Positions 6,203 through 6,366 of a stretch of DNA of 6,366 bases are shown in pieces; position 1 is the first letter of the stretch; every line of letters begins with the position of its first letter. The position numbers were made by a program, and so were the translations under genes. The notes below the pieces were generated by a model. It had not been told where the DNA came from and did not search any database. It worked only from the letters and a program-made list of their open reading frames with translations. The stretch comes from Bacteroidota bacterium. GTDB taxonomy: Bacteria > Bacteroidota > Bacteroidia > Bacteroidales > B18-G4. Location: assembly GCA_003648575.1 (NCBI GenBank), contig QMPN01000171.1, positions 1 to 6,366 of the forward strand, written 5' to 3'.

Positions 6203-6366
6203 ATGGAAGAGAAAAAAACACCACTGAGTTTTCATGTGATCTACTGGATCATGAATATTATTACGGGCTTGCTTGCCCTTGTATGCCTTGCCGTGATCGT
6301 ATTTTATGTGCTTCTGTGGACAGATTTCTTTGGCAATGACCTGCAATTGCATGTGCATCTGCCGGG
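6203..6366 (+). CDS. small membrane protein, 3'-truncated by the window edge
   Basis: An open frame starts at the ATG at 6203 and runs to the right edge without a stop, giving 54 complete codons. It begins with a short polar stretch (MEEKKTPLSFH), followed by a long hydrophobic segment at about residues 13-39 that is a membrane helix, and then the amphipathic stretch TDFFGNDLQLHVHLP (40-54). Family assignment is uncertain. The start resembles Bacteroidota DUF2975-type membrane proteins, which often precede a small HTH regulator, but this is an impression only. The start is supported by the well-placed promoter upstream, and no Shine-Dalgarno sequence is present. It is divergent from parE. Confidence 0.7.
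   Translation, partial: MEEKKTPLSFHVIYWIMNIITGLLALVCLAVIVFYVLLWTDFFGNDLQLHVHLP

Noticed and set aside
6145..6339. 64-residue frame on the plus strand starting with TTG
   Set aside because: It begins inside the promoter, its product has no coherent domain or membrane pattern, and it overlaps the better-supported frame from 6203.

Overview
The window most likely comes from a member of the Bacteroidota, probably a Bacteroidales-type organism. Four things point there. The topoisomerase IV B subunit has the phylum's sequence style (EGDSASGS in the TOPRIM domain, GLNGVG in the ATP lid). The first gene is a glycoside hydrolase family 3 plus serine hydrolase fusion, an architecture familiar from this phylum. 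Two promoters carry the TAnnTTTG -7 box. Most genes lack a strong Shine-Dalgarno sequence, and the spacers are built from short 7- and 8-bp tandem repeats. This assignment is from recognition, not from a search.

Layout, left to right. (1) Bases 1-1646 (+): the 3' part of a large GH3/serine-hydrolase fusion gene whose start lies before the window. (2) Bases 1647-1752: a spacer with an octamer repeat tract, interrupted by a 31-bp element that resembles a dispersed intergenic repeat and is flanked by an exact 15-bp direct repeat. (3) Bases 1753-2589 and 2591-3202 (+): a tightly linked pair, a multi-pass membrane protein of unknown function followed one base later by a rhomboid intramembrane serine protease with its catalytic residues intact. 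(4) Bases 3233-3997 (+): a classical short-chain dehydrogenase/reductase (FabG-like). (5) Bases 3998-4076: the gap between convergent genes, consisting almost entirely of two different heptamer tandem repeats. (6) Bases 4077-5948 (-): parE, topoisomerase IV subunit B. (7) Bases 5949-6202: an AT-rich divergent intergenic region with a promoter signal for each flanking gene and a palindrome on the rightward promoter. (8) Bases 6203-6366 (+): the 5' end of a small membrane protein gene that runs off the window.

The four rightward genes at the left lie close together and could be partly co-transcribed. Their functions do not form one obvious pathway: cell-wall sugar or peptide turnover, membrane proteolysis and a redox enzyme. 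parE is a separate housekeeping unit on the other strand, with no parC immediately downstream. The least explained items are the membrane-protein/rhomboid pair and the short-repeat architecture of the spacers. No tRNA, rRNA, CRISPR array, transposase gene or riboswitch was recognised.
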